64,000 bases of DNA. Origin: Agapetus fuscipes (lineage: Eukaryota > Arthropoda > Insecta > Trichoptera > Glossosomatidae). The DNA is taken from contig OX637344.1 of NCBI GenBank assembly GCA_951799405.1, positions 16,058,001 through 16,122,000 on the forward strand, written 5' to 3'. Numbering within the stretch: the stretch's first letter is position 1; the number at the start of each line of letters is the position of its first letter. Made by a program: the position numbers and the translations under genes. A model generated the notes under the pieces. The model made no database searches. It had not been told where the DNA came from and was given only the letters and a program-made list of their open reading frames with translations. Below are positions 10,698 to 20,460 of the stretch, piece by piece.

Positions 10698-12960
10698 GCA
10701 ACTAACGCAACTAAGCCACACATATAGTGTAACTTCTTGCCTGCGTTATCCCCGAAGGGTTCGCATTTGGCGCTTCGGGACCTATTTATTTTTACAGGTA
10801 AGGGGGCCGGCCTCACACCAACCACTTTCAGTTGAAGTGGGGGTTTCCCAGCTCCCGGGGGGGCTGGTTCTCATTTCTTGTGAAGGCTGAGTAAACCTTT
10901 GAGATCGAACCCTTGCTCTCTGCATGGAATGCAAGCATTCTACCAATTGAGCTATCGACCTTTTTACGAGCTTGATCGTCGTCGCTACAAAGCGCCAATT
11001 CTCAAGCAAGACCCAGTTGCTGTAAGGCTGGATGGACCTTTGGTGACCGGTCATTCTTCTTCTTCTTGTGCCACTTCTAACGAAGATCGGCGATCATCAT
11101 AGCTATTTTGAGTTTTGATGCTGCGGCTCGAAATAGGGACTTGGTGCTTCTGCCGAACCACTGTCGCAGGTTCTTCAGCCACGATGTCCTTCGGCGTCCC
11201 TGAGATCTTCTCCCCTCAATCTTACCCTGAATGATAAGATGAAGGAGACGGTACTTCTCATTTCTCATAATGTGACCGAAGTACATTAGCTTTCTCTGCT
11301 TAATGGTAGGCAGGAGCTCCTTTGTAGTGCGCATTCGTTGAAGGACTTCTTCATTGGTGACTCGATCACGCCAAGAGATCCGAAGCATTTTTCGGTATAA
11401 ACACATCTCGAATGCTTCAATACGTCTCTCCAGTGCCTGCGTGAGAGTCCATCCCTCCATACCATACAGAGCGATTGGGAAAACGTAGCACCTCACTATG
11501 CGCTTCCGGAGTTCAAGGCTTAAATTTCGGCACAACAGTAATTTGCTCATTTTAGCGAAGACATTTCGGGCTTGCTCTAGTCTGCTTCTGACTTCTTGAC
11601 ACATGTCCCACTTTTCGTTGACCACACATCCCAGGTACCTGTAACTAGTGCATCTTTCAATGCTTTCGCCATCTAGTTCTACATGTACGGAGGCGTTTGT
11701 GTTTCTGCTGATAACCATGACCTTGGTCTTCTTAAAGTTAATGTTAATGCCAGCTTCTTTGCTAGCGACATTTATTCTGGTCAACAATGTTTGCAGATCC
11801 GCCTGAGTGTCAGCGAGTAGGACTGTGTCATCGGCATACCGCAGGTTGTTTACCAGCTGCCCGTTGACAACAATGCCTTCCCTAGCCTCATGAAGTGCTT
11901 GCGCCATGATCCTTTCTGAATATAGGTTAAAAAGTGTTGGTGACAGTACGCATCCCTGTCTAACTCCTCTTCTGATGGGTATTTGTCTGGTCTCTGAACT
12001 CTCTACAAGCACTGAAGCAGTTTGCTGCCAATATATATTAGCAATAATGCGAGTGTTTTTATCGTCTATCCCAATGTCTTTCAGTATACTGATCAGCTTG
12101 TCGTGTCTCACTCTGTCAAAGGCCTTTTCGTAGTCAATAAAGCAAACATAAACATCTTTATTCATATCGAGACAACGTTGCACTAAAACCTGTAATCCAA
12201 ACAGAGCATCTCGTGTGCCAAAGCCGTTCCTAAAACCAAACTGTTCGGCTGATAACTGTTGGTCACACTGTTGGTATATTCTCTTTAGTATAATTTTCAG
12301 GAAAGATTTCATCACATGACTCATTAAGCTTATTGTTCGATGTTCTTCACATTTTTTAGCATTAATATTCTTTGGTATAGTGATGAAGTAGGATTTTAAC
12401 CAATCCTCTGGCAGATTACCACTTTCATACACTTTGTTGAATAGCAATGTAATCTTTTTGAGTGCATTTCCTTCCATTAACTTCAGAATCTCCCCGTGGA
12501 TGTTGTCTGGACCGGGTGCTTTCCCATTTTTTATTTGCTTGATAGCATACTCAACCTCATCTTGTAGGATCTGGGAGCCGTCCATTGCTATTTCAACACC
12601 ATGTCTCTCGTTACGTGTATCCATATATAGCTCTTCAACATATGTCTCCCATAGCACCTTTTTTTCATCTATGGTCACTGCTAAATTACCATTGTCATGC
12701 ATTAGCTGTGTAAGGGGTCTTCCTCTACCCTGTTTTATTGATTCCTTGATCCTTTTATGGAGATTGAAGGTGTCGTGCCTGTTATCAAGGTCTTCCATTT
12801 CAGTGCATCGGTCATTGGTAAAGGTTTTATGAATTTTTCAACCCGGCGAAGAGCAAATTTGAAAATATAAATGGCATATTTTTTGTGCTCCGCCGGGAAT
12901 CGAACCCACAACCTTCCCATTCAGAGTCCGCAGTGTTACCACTGAGCTACGGACCGGTCT
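10698..12960 (-). mobile_element. SINE-B/SINE-A dimer split by RTE-3
   Basis: Minus-strand dimer: SINE-B at 10698-10960, SINE-A from 10961 to 11055 and again from 12809 to 12960 with its tRNA-like head (complement of GGAATCGAACCCACAACCTT and CTACGGACCGGTC). The RTE-3 element lies between the two SINE-A parts. Confidence 0.9.
11056..12808 (-). mobile_element. RTE-3 LINE, 5'-truncated, with target-site duplication
   Basis: A 573-codon frame on the minus strand (12798-11077) encodes a reverse transcriptase. Visible blocks are NGKAPGPDNIHGEIL (block 1), FGFRNGFGTRDAL, CFIDYEKAFDRVRHD with catalytic Asp, RRGVRQGCVLSPTLFN, and NLRYADDTVLLAD with the YADD catalytic pair. The C-terminal part has the RTE-type MYFGHIMRNEKYRLL segment. 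The N-terminal endonuclease is absent, so the copy is 5'-truncated. The 3' end carries an AAG-repeat tail (TCTTCTTCTTCTT on the plus strand at 11054). The 8-bp CGGTCATT occurs at 11048-11055 and 12809-12816 and is a perfect target-site duplication inside SINE-A. The frame is still open, so the insertion is young. Confidence 0.95.
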
Positions 12961-13092
12961 CCAAAATATATGATTTTCAAGATAATGATTGAATTTGATT
13001 ATGCGCAGTGTAACAAATCATTTGCTGTGTGCGATATAATGTAAACCTCACTTAATCCTTCGTAATTTTAATTGAAAAAATATGATTTCGTG

Positions 13093-13187
13093 CAAACGCC
13101 GTCATCTCCAACTGGTGTTGTAATTTTACAAGTTTACAAGTTTATTTTTCTCAAAATCATCGCGTAAAGAGTTGACGGCGTTTGCAT
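13093..13187. repeat. Small inverted repeat
   Basis: GCAAACGCCGTCATCTCCAA at the left pairs with GAGTTGACGGCGTTTGC at the right, around a 55-bp AT-rich centre. The terminal sequence also stands alone at 10671-10690, so this is a short foldback element. Confidence 0.55.
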
Positions 13188-13195
13188 TTACACGA

Positions 13196-13382
13196 CTCAT
13201 ATGCACTTTCACAAACAGACATGCACAAGTTCGCGCTTAAACATGCCGCATGTGGTCCTACAATATAAAAACCCGAATCTCACACGGACATAATTATCTA
13301 CACGCTGCAACTCTTGCCGACCTTCCCTGAAACAGGGCTGACATTGGCAAAGTGAACCATTATCTGCAGCATGGGGGGTCAG
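13196..13382 (-). mobile_element. T-unit, truncated at its tail
   Basis: Minus-strand copy with ATGCACTTTCACAAACAGAC, GCCGACCTTCCCTGAAACAG and GTCAGTCACATAGCAACCT. The GATTA tail is missing. Confidence 0.75.
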
Positions 13383-13729
13383 TCACATAGCAACCTCCTG
13401 AGAAAGGAGAAGAGAATTAGAGATGAGCGTAGAACGAAACAGCTGCAGGTGGCACATCTGTCTGGGGCGGGTCGATGACCTCTGACACCACCTGAACAAC
13501 AAACTGTGTGTGAGAGAGAGAGATGAACTGAACACCGAACAGATGGAAGATAATAACTGTGACTGTCACGCTGTACGCACTGGGAGTGGACCACCAACAG
13601 CTGATGGCTGCAGGTGTTAAACTTTTTTCACTTACCTAAAAACTTGCGGTACAAATCGCACTAATTAAATGCTGATTCACTGATTTGAGAAATCTCGTAT
13701 AAAACTTTTTATCGAGTGTAACTTCTTAT
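13383..13729. other. Spacer, no gene seen
   Basis: 13383-13620 is GC-balanced with an AG-repeat run (GAGAGAGAGAGA at 13514) and a 72-codon frame without known features. 13680-13729 (CACTGATTTGAGAAATCTCG) matches part of the FB5 element at 44700-44730. Confidence 0.35.
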
Positions 13730-13990
13730 TGTTAAGAACTAAAAATTAAAGTACCCACGCGCACCTGAACACGTACGCTAGTGTGTAGAACAATCTGGCT
13801 ATAGTATGATGGTAATTGGTAGTAGTAAGGTACATAGAACGTCAGTCTGGTATGAGCGAGAGATCGAATGATCTACCCCATCAGTGTTATTCTCAAACAG
13901 CAAAGCCATGGCTCAGCCGCAGCCTACCGTAAATTTTCAATACAAAAATCGATGATCCGTATATTAGCTATGCATCAAATGTTTTATGAA
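13730..13990 (+). mobile_element. LTR-like fragment followed by a low-copy repeat
   Basis: 13730-13877 starts TGTTAAGAACTAAAAATTAA and matches the minus-strand LTR-like copies, but it is cut near GAATGATC. From 13880 the sequence CATCAGTGTTATTCTCAAAC to about 13990 is a different repeat also present at 16277-16390. Confidence 0.45.
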
Positions 13991-14142
13991 TAGAACTTTT
14001 GATGTTTGTGGGTGCCACAAACACAGTACACGAGTAAACAGATTGTTATGTTCTGTAATTGCTGGCACGTGTCCTAGCATCTCAGTGACTTGATGGCTTC
14101 ACTTATCTTTATTTGCATCTATTTATAATGGCTTTAAAGTTT

Positions 14143-14282
14143 CCCAATGCTCTGGCAGAGTTAAAATTTACCATCAAGCAAGATATGAGTTGATATGATA
14201 GATGTCGATATGCCCAATGCTCTGGCAGAGTTAAAATTTACCATCAAGCAAGATATGAGTTGATATGATAGGTGTTGAGTAT
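14143..14282 (+). repeat. 70-bp tandem duplication
   Basis: Two nearly identical 70-bp units start CCCAATGCTCTGGCAGAGTT at 14143 and 14213 and end in TTGATATGATAG. A third unit is not seen. Confidence 0.9.
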
Positions 14283-14299
14283 GATAGAGTCCGCAATGA

Positions 14300-14645
14300 T
14301 TGGGTGATGGACGAGTGTGGTATAAAATAGGATTTAAGAGCGAAAGTACAAAAAAGCACAATGAGATGGTTCGGACATCTTGAAAGAATGGATGATGAAC
14401 GACTAACGAAAAAAGTGGACAGAGGAAATGTCAGAGGAAGGAATGGATAGACCAAACAGGTGAGATTGCAAAAGAATGGAACCCGCAGAGTGAGAATAAG
14501 AGAGGAGTATGTCTGAATAAAGTGATGAATGTTGAAGAGATAAAAGAGGTATGCCAGGACAGAAAAAAGTGTAGACGCATCTGTGGAGGTACCGGCACCC
14601 CCTAGTGGAACGGCGGCAGGATACAGTAACAGTAACAGTAAGATA
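14300..14645 (+). mobile_element. RTE-2 3' fragment, frames broken
   Basis: It includes AATGAGATGGTTCGGACATC (the MRWFGH motif), GAACGACTAACG and GGCACCCCCTAGTGGAACGG, and ends with the AGTAACAGTAACAGTAA type tail. It is more diverged than the 27815 copy. Confidence 0.75.
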
Positions 14646-15045
14646 ACAATATAACATTTGACGTACATAACACAGCTACGGGCCACCAAAGGCAAATATT
14701 AATTTAGGCGATAGGAGTCTGTTACACGGCACACATGAGATTAAACGAATTGTGTGATTTGATAAAAAGAACCATGGTCTGTAGATTTTCCTTGTTAAAT
14801 GATAGAACGCCCCAGAATTTGGATGAATCTGTGAAAAAAAGAAGAGAGTCTGCAACAATGAACTTCCGAAAACCACTGAAGACAAGCATATTTCGTGCTT
14901 CATTTTCACGAACGACATTGGAGTGGCTACGTCATGACTTGCAGTTGCTGTTCCTCTGGAACAATCTGTCTCATCATGTGAAAGAGATGGACCATGGGAA
15001 GTTACGAAATGCACTGAAGATAAGCAAATTTCCGGCATCATATCC
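14646..15045. other. Spacer with imperfect internal duplication
   Basis: GAACTTCCGAAAACCACTGA (14870) and GAAGTTACGAAATGCACTGA (14999) begin two diverged direct repeats. A 107-codon frame covers the area but reads as an artefact of the duplication. No family is recognised. Confidence 0.35.
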
Positions 15046-15696
15046 AGAGTCATTATAACAGGAGAGCTTGTATGAAGAATGTCATGACTCAAAACAAAGA
15101 AGTATGTAGGGACAGAAAGAAATGGGGGTTGATATGTTATGTTGGCGGCTAGTACTAAGGTTTTTGAATAAGAATTTTGTATTCTATATTTGTTTTGATT
15201 TTTCTACATATTATTATTTATGTTTTAAAAATGTAACTTGTCGCATATTATGTTCCTTGACTTATATACCTGTAAATAGTTTTGATGACACCCGTGTTTC
15301 AGAGAAGGTTGACAGAGTTACAGGGTGTATTTTCATTTGAGATTTAAGTTTATATCGCACGTTTAATAATAAAGAGCAATAACTCAAAAAACAAGAATGT
15401 TGGGAAATCACGTTTGAAGTTCAGACAACCAGTACAACTTGTATGGGATGAAAAAGGCGACATATGTTTTATCTCGGTCATATTCGTCCAAATTGAACGG
15501 CTCTGTCGCATTCTTCCTATTTTTCTCACATTGTTCTTGCGTTTTATTACAAAATCTCGATTTTCCGAATTTTCGAGTTATTGCTCTTTATTATTAAGCA
15601 TGCGATATGTTGTAGGTTCACATGCGGCTTGTGAAAATGCATATAATGTGAATCCCCAGTGTTACATATCTTTGCAACTTAGATTAGATTAGATTA
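15046..15696 (+). mobile_element. RTE-1 3' fragment carrying an FB2 insertion
   Basis: It starts at ATCCAGAGTCATTATAACAG (C-terminal codons), runs through a diverged 3' UTR and resumes after FB2 with TGTTGTAGGTTCACATGCGG, ending in TTAGATTAGATTAGATTAG. Confidence 0.85.
15355..15605. mobile_element. FB2 MITE with TA target duplication
   Basis: Terminal inverted repeats are TCGCACGTTTAATAATAAAG and its complement, with TA on both sides (15353-54, 15606-07). Because the RTE-1 tail is interrupted at ATTTTTATA/TGTTGTAGG, the boundaries are well fixed. The TA duplication suggests mobilisation by a Tc1/mariner-type transposase. Second copy at 27556-27807 in the opposite orientation. Confidence 0.85.
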
Positions 15697-15934
15697 GGAA
15701 TAGTGTTGTTATGGTATGATGGTGTTGCTGGTGAGGCAACATCACCTTGTATGTGTAGCAGTGGATGTGCCTCCATGCAGATCGCAGACTACAGACTGCA
15801 GACTGCGATGCTTCCATGAGGCAACACCTGAAGTGATTCTTTCACTTGCTGCAGTCTCGCCCTGATAAGCAGCGAAGTACTGAACACCACTTGGCTCCGC
15901 GTCCTCGGAGGCGAGACCTGCGGCAACTCCATGT
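15697..15934. other. Spacer, no gene seen
   Basis: GC-balanced; short direct repeats (GCAGACTACAGACTGCAGAC at 15783). No coding or mobile-element signal is recognised. Confidence 0.3.
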
Positions 15935-16218
15935 TGGCAACTAAGCTACACCTATAGTGAACCTCTTGCATGCGTTATCCCCGAAAGGTTTCGCATGTGG
16001 CGAAAATAACCCGGCTTCACACCAACCACGTTCAGTTGAAGTTGGGGTTCCTCAGCTCCCGGGGGGGGGGCTGGTTATAATTTCTTGTAAAGGTTGAGTA
16101 CACCACAGAGCTTGAGTTTGAAATAGACACCGAAAGGGAAATCATTTCTGACACCCTCTGTGGGGATCGAACCCTTGCTCTCGGCATGGAATGCAAGCAT
16201 TCCATGCAGAGCGTAGTC
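15935..16218 (-). mobile_element. SINE-B copy
   Basis: Minus-strand copy with the AAGCTACACCTATAGTGAAC end and a tRNA-like head at 16150-16215 (GGGGATCGAACCCTTGCTCT). Confidence 0.8.
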
Positions 16219-16276
16219 GTCGCTACTAAGCGTCTTTTCAAACAGGAATTGTAAGAAACCTTTAAAAAATAGCATC

Positions 16277-16390
16277 TAATCAGTGTTATTCACACACAAC
16301 AAATTTATGGCTCAACCACCACCTAACGTGGATTTTCTATACAAAAATACGATGATACATGGATTACCTATGGATCAAATGTGTTCGAAA
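16277..16390. repeat. Low-copy repeat shared with 13880-13990
   Basis: CAGTGTTATTCACACACAAC and ACGATGATACATGGATTACC align with the segment at 13882-13975. The class is not recognised. Confidence 0.45.
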
Positions 16391-16406
16391 TAGCCCTTAA
16401 ATTTCC

Positions 16407-16643
16407 GGGCTATTCTTAGACATTTTAGTCGTCAGTTGAGCCCACGCTTTGACAAACTAATGATGCATTTGTATGAAGACCTGTCAATCCAAGATGGCCG
16501 CAAGTGAACAGCTGATTTGTCTTCATACTAATATTACAAAATTCGGTAGGTAAGAATGACCGTGCTGATGAAACTTTAAGCTCAGGCACCATTATTTTGT
16601 CAAAGCGTGGGCTCAACCGATGGCTTAAATGTCTAAGAATAGC
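16407..16643. mobile_element. FB1 MITE (long-TIR form)
   Basis: Terminal inverted repeats GGGCTATTCTTAGACATTTT and complement (AATGTCTAAGAATAGC), each continuing into GTTGAGCCCACGCTTTGACA. The centre contains AATCCAAGATGGCCGCAAGT. Related copies at 28517, 29691, 50428, 51912, 56886 and 57545. Confidence 0.85.
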
Positions 16644-16671
16644 ACTGTTTGAGTTTACAGTCTATTTAAGC

Positions 16672-16888
16672 TTTTAAGTTCCTTGACCTTGAGGTTGGTA
16701 TGAGGCTGACCATCCATACTGCAATAAAGAAAATCACCTATCCTGTTTCAGGGAAGGTCGGCCAGAGCTGCATGGCTTACTTATGTTTATTTGAGATTTG
16801 GTTTTTATGTTATAAGTCCGCATGCGGCATGTGTAAGCGCGAACTTATCCGTGTCTGCTTATAGAAATGCATTTAATAAGAACTTTAA
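16672..16888 (+). mobile_element. T-unit
   Basis: It starts at the constant 5' edge (TTCCTTGACCTTGAGGTTGG) and stops before the GATTA tail. No RTE-1 coding sequence precedes it. Confidence 0.8.
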
Positions 16889-16904
16889 ATGTTTATATAT
16901 GATG

Positions 16905-17365
16905 ATGATGATGATTATGATGATTTCCTTATAAGCGCCGTTTCGTAACTCAATGTCACTCCAAGGGCGCTTAGTTTTTTATTGGGCGAAGAAAAATGTC
17001 TTCATCCTCCTCTTTAGGTCCTCAATCGTCTTAGACCTCCGGATTTCTGGTGGTAGTTGATTCCAGGTCGCAGGGCCGGCCACTGCAAAAGCACGGTCTC
17101 CGAAAACAGTGGCAATTTTTCTTCTAGGTTCATTTAGCAGGGTTTCCGCTCCGTTCTCTGCTGATCTTAGTGTTTGCTCCCTTGAGCCCAGGACTTTTGA
17201 GACAATCAGCTCTTGGATGTAGAAAGGAGCTGCATCATGGAGAGCTTTGTATGTGATAAGTCCAAGTTTAAATTTGACGCGTTGAGGAAACCTCAGCCAG
17301 TGGAGTCGCTCTAAAAGCGGAGTTATGTGACAGTGTTTGGTTTGGTTGAATATTCTTTGTAACTT
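16905..17365 (-). mobile_element. L2/CR1-like LINE 3' part
   Basis: On the minus strand an open frame gives ITPLLERLHWLRFPQRVKFK, LGLITYKALHDAAPFYIQEL and, after a gap, FGDRAFAVAGPATWNQLPPE to KTFFFAQ stop. This is the classic end of an L2/CR1-type polyprotein. An ATC-type tail (plus strand GATGATGATGATGATT at 16901) marks the 3' end. Confidence 0.85.
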
Positions 17366-17641
17366 AGATTATTATTTTAATTTAATCCTTAAATAATTCA
17401 CGGATTTTTTAACGAAAATGCGCCACAGCTGTTCTGGATGTAGGATGTAACCTTTAGTTTTATAGATGGGTGACGTCACATAGCCGTGCTATTTTATTAT
17501 TGTGTCGAGTCCAGTGTGCAACATGGCGGCCGTTGTATTTATGACGAATGAAAATGCGGATGAGTCACGCAAGTAAGGTACCTGGTAGTAACAGAGTTTG
17601 TGGGGTGAGTTCTCGCTTCCAGTTCCTCGGATGGTTCTAAG
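17366..17641. other. Spacer, no gene seen
   Basis: It contains GGTGACGTCACATAG at 17469 and CATGGCGGCCGTT at 17523 but no convincing promoter-gene pair follows. Confidence 0.3.
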
Positions 17642-17678
17642 TTAGAACGACACAATGACAAAACTTCGGATTAGTCGA

Positions 17679-17935
17679 TGTTATGGCCGAGGGGGCCAAG
17701 TGGACTGATCTTTCTAGCGTATTTGGAATAGAACAACATTGGTTCGATCCCCGCCTGGGTCATTTGACCATAACTTTGACCCTGGTTCAACTGATGTTAT
17801 TGGGTAATTATTAATTAATAATTCATTAAAATACACAATAATGAATTATTAATTGATGATATTAAAACCTGTTTCAGGCCAGGCAGAATAGGTTGGTGAA
17901 TTGCATTCCTCTTCACAAAAATCTATTATTTAAAA
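17679..17935 (+). mobile_element. SINE-D copy
   Basis: Full-length: GTTATGGCCGAGGGGGCCAA head, GGTTCGATCCCCGCC B box, body with TAACTTTGACCCTGGTTCAA, end GGTTGGTGAATTGCATTCC and an A-rich run. Confidence 0.85.
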
Positions 17936-17981
17936 AAAAACGACACAAGACAAAACATCACTATGACAGTACGTCTAATAT

Positions 17982-18300
17982 AATCTAATCTAAGTTACAA
18001 AGATTGGGGATTCACATTATATGCATTTTCACAAGCAGATACGTACGAGTTCGTACTTAAAGATGCTGCATGTGGGCTTACAATATAAAAACCCAAATCT
18101 CAAATGAGCAACACTTTGCAACTCTTGCCGACATTCCATGGAAGAGGGCATTGGCAAAGTGAACCATTTTCTACAGCATGGGTGGTCAGCCGCATACCAA
18201 CCTACAAGTCAAGGAACATACACAACAAATTACATTTTTAAAATAAACAAATAATTATAAGTATAAACATCAAAACAAATACACAATACAAAATTCCAAT
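17982..18300 (-). mobile_element. T-unit plus part of the RTE-1 3' UTR
   Basis: Minus-strand copy beginning with the tail (TCTAATCTAAGTTACAAAGA) and extending past the CAAGGAACATACACAACAAA edge into the RTE-1 3' UTR. Confidence 0.85.
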
Positions 18301-18476
18301 TTAAAAACCCATCACATGACAAAACATCACTATGACAAATCGACACAGAAAATATATCACTATGACAAAACTACGGCCTTGTGACAAAACATCACAAAAC
18401 TGTTGTGTTGTTTTGCCATAGTGATGGTTTTTCATGTGGCGTAGGTACTGTCATTGTGATGTTCTGTCATGTGTCG

Positions 18477-18919
18477 TTAATAAATAATAATATTAGGATG
18501 ATTTATTTGGTGAGCGCTGTTTTTGTGTGTATCACACCTCAAGAGCCCTCTGCGAGCTTGGTCGTCGCTGTAGAAAGCGCCAATTCTCAAGCAAGACCCA
18601 GTTGTTGTAAGGTTGGATGGACCTTTCAGTGACCGGTCTTTGGTAAAGGTTTATGAATTTTTCAACTCAGCGAAGAGCACATTCGAAATATAAATGGTAT
18701 ATTTTGTGCTCCGCCGAGATCTGAATCCACAACCTTCCATTTACGAGTCCGAAGTGTTGCCACTGGACTACGGACCGGTCCAAGATGCCAACGACACGCG
18801 GTGTACCTGAGCGGTAGCCCATCCAAGTGCTGTCCGCGCCCAATGTTGCTTAACTTCGGTGATCTATGGGAACCGGTGCTTTCAACATGGTAACGTCGTT
18901 GACAAAACATGGTAACGTC
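18477..18919 (-). mobile_element. Chimeric SINE: 5S rRNA-derived head joined to SINE-A
   Basis: The 16-bp GTTCTGTCATGTGTCG flanks the unit at 18461-18476 and 18920-18935, a perfect target-site duplication. Reading the minus strand from 18919, there is a 5S rRNA-like segment (18787-18901), then the SINE-A tRNA-like head (GACCGGTCCGTAGTCCAGTG, about 18709-18785), the SINE-A body, and an AT-rich 3' tail. The other SINE-A copies in the window have no 5S segment at this junction. Either a 5S-headed SINE-A form exists or a 5S transcript was joined by template switching during this insertion. Confidence 0.75.
18787..18901 (-). pseudogene. 5S rRNA-derived sequence
   Basis: The plus strand reads GCCAACGACACGCGGTGTAC ... 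CTTAACTTCGGTGATC ... GGAACCGGTG, the complement of animal 5S rRNA over about 115 of ~119 nt. On the minus strand the internal promoter A-box region (AAGTTAAGCAACATTGGGCG) and C-box region (GGATGGGCTACCGCTCAGG) are recognisable but carry differences from the animal consensus. Flanked on one side by SINE-A, on the other by a 20-bp tandem repeat (ACATGGTAACGTCGTT twice). Likely a retroposed derivative and not a working 5S gene. Confidence 0.8.
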
Positions 18920-18958
18920 GTTCTGTCATGTGTCGCTATGTCACTGTGCCGTTCTAAA

Positions 18959-19198
18959 GTGTCACCTCCTCAGATACATAAGTAAGTAAGTTACTTATAC
19001 GTGATTACTTGAATACTTAAGCGAGCAGGTAGGTACGCGAATGATTTAATGACGAATAGGGAGTATGAATCAGCTGATCTGAGAATGGCACGCCATTGAG
19101 TTATAACATTGATGTAGACGAAACTAGCCAACGGCATTAGGTATACCATACTATGGGGCTAACTTCTTAAACGTAGAGCAGTCAAATCGTCCCCTTCT
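18959..19198. other. Spacer, no gene seen
   Basis: Short AT-rich stretch with AGTAAGTAAGTTACTTA palindrome at 18981. Nothing else is recognised. Confidence 0.3.
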
Positions 19199-19905
19199 TA
19201 TCTAATCTAAGTTGCAAAGATATGTACCATTGGGGATTCACATTATATGCATTCTCACAAGCAGCTTGTATGAAGAAGGTTATGACTCTGGAGGAAATGA
19301 AAGAAGTATGTAAGGACAGAAAGAAATGGCGGTTGATCTGTAATGTTGGCGGCTAGGGTTTATTAAATTGGAATTTGTTTTTGTTTGTAAATGGATATTT
19401 TGTATTTGGATATTATTATTTAGTGATGTATAAAATGTAATTTGTCGTGTGTGTGTGTTCCTTGACTTATAGGTTGGTATGCGGCTGACCACCCATGCTG
19501 TAAAAATGGTTCACTTTGCCAATGTCACCCCTGTCTCAGGGAAGGACGGCAAGAGTTGCAGGGTGTATGTCCATTTGAGATTTGGTTTTTATGTTGTAGG
19601 TTCACATGAGGCATGTGCAAGCGCGAACTTGTACGTGTCTGGTTGTGAGAATGCATGTAATGTGAATCTCCAATGTAACATATCCTTGCAACTTAGATTA
19701 GATTAGATTAGATTAGACACGTACAAGTTCGCGCTCGCACACGCCGCATGTGGACCTACAATATAAAAACCCAAATCTCAAATGGACATACACCCTGCAA
19801 CTCTTGCCATCCTTCCCTGAACCAGGAGTGACATTGGCAAAGAGAACCATTTTCTAAAGCATGGGTGGTCAGCCGCACACCAATCTATACTCGTAAGTCA
19901 AGGAA
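19199..19905 (-). mobile_element. T-unit split by a nested RTE-1 copy
   Basis: The minus-strand T-unit is in two parts, 19199-19262 and 19719-19905; joined, CACAAGCAG and ACACGTACAAG restore the normal T-unit sequence. The interrupting plus-strand element is listed next. Confidence 0.85.
19263..19718 (+). mobile_element. RTE-1, 5'-truncated copy nested in a T-unit
   Basis: It starts inside the C-terminal codons (CTTGTATGAAGAAGGTTATG), reads KEVCKDRKKWRLICNVGG then stop, the 3' UTR, T-unit and GATTA tail (TTAGATTAGATTAGATTAGA). It sits between the two halves of an older minus-strand T-unit. Confidence 0.9.
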
Positions 19906-20356
19906 GTCTCTTTCCTGCTTGTTTTTCTTACATATTATGTCCATCAGAGGTAATTTCACCTGAGCAATGTTTGTATCATTGCATGTGTACTGGACCTATG
20001 TGTCTTATGAATACGGGAAATTTATTTAAACAATGTTTAAAACCACTCTTACAGTATTGTGTATTTTTCTTAGTAACTTAAAACAATTTCATTGAAAGGT
20101 CATCTTTGAATCCAACGGCAGATAAGCCAAACAAGCACTGGGGGGACGAAATACCCATAGAGTTATAAGGAAATACTACAAAATACTTAATTATAAGTGA
20201 ATCTTATGTTTTCTTGCGGTCCATTCTGTATTTCGAAACACTATAATTAAACTTGCCTTTTTTAAAAATAGATTTGTGAAGAAAAAGCAATTCACCAAAC
20301 TTTGCCTGGCCAGAATCAGGTATCAACATTGACATCTATTGCACCAAATATGTAAA
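19906..20356. repeat. Spacer with low-copy repeats
   Basis: TATGTCCATCAGAGGTAATT (19938) and AGATAAGCCAAACAAGCACT (20119) are reverse matches to sequences at 50620, 10300 and 9810. A SINE-D end (CTTTGCCTGGCCAGAATCAG) is at 20300. No gene is seen. Confidence 0.4.
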
Positions 20357-20460
20357 GTTATTGTCGATAGTATACGACGCAGGCGGGGTTCAAACTTGCA
20401 ATTGTTTCAATAACGCAAGTTCGAGTACCGACGCCTTACCCTTCGACCATACCAGTGACA
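20357..20460 (-). mobile_element. SINE-C, diverged copy
   Basis: It shares TTATTGTCGA, the GCAGGCGGGGTTCAAACTTG B-box region and CCTTACCCTTCGACCATACC with the copy at 129-231. Confidence 0.55.

Larger units (their letters stand above)
17642..18958. mobile_element. Large foldback repeat broken up by later insertions
   Basis: The left end TAGAACGACACAATGACAAA (17643) mirrors the right end GTCACTGTGCCGTTCTA (18940-18957). Inside, GACAAAACATCACTATGACA-type blocks occur at 17945, 18318, 18348 and in reverse at 18413-18440. SINE-D (17679), a T-unit (17982) and a 5S/SINE-A unit (18477) are inserted in it. A fragment of the same family is at 27463-27520. Confidence 0.55.

Noticed and set aside
18787..18901. 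Functional 5S rRNA gene
   Set aside because: It differs from the animal 5S consensus at several positions, stands alone, lacks a T-run terminator in the right place, and is enclosed with SINE-A by one target duplication.
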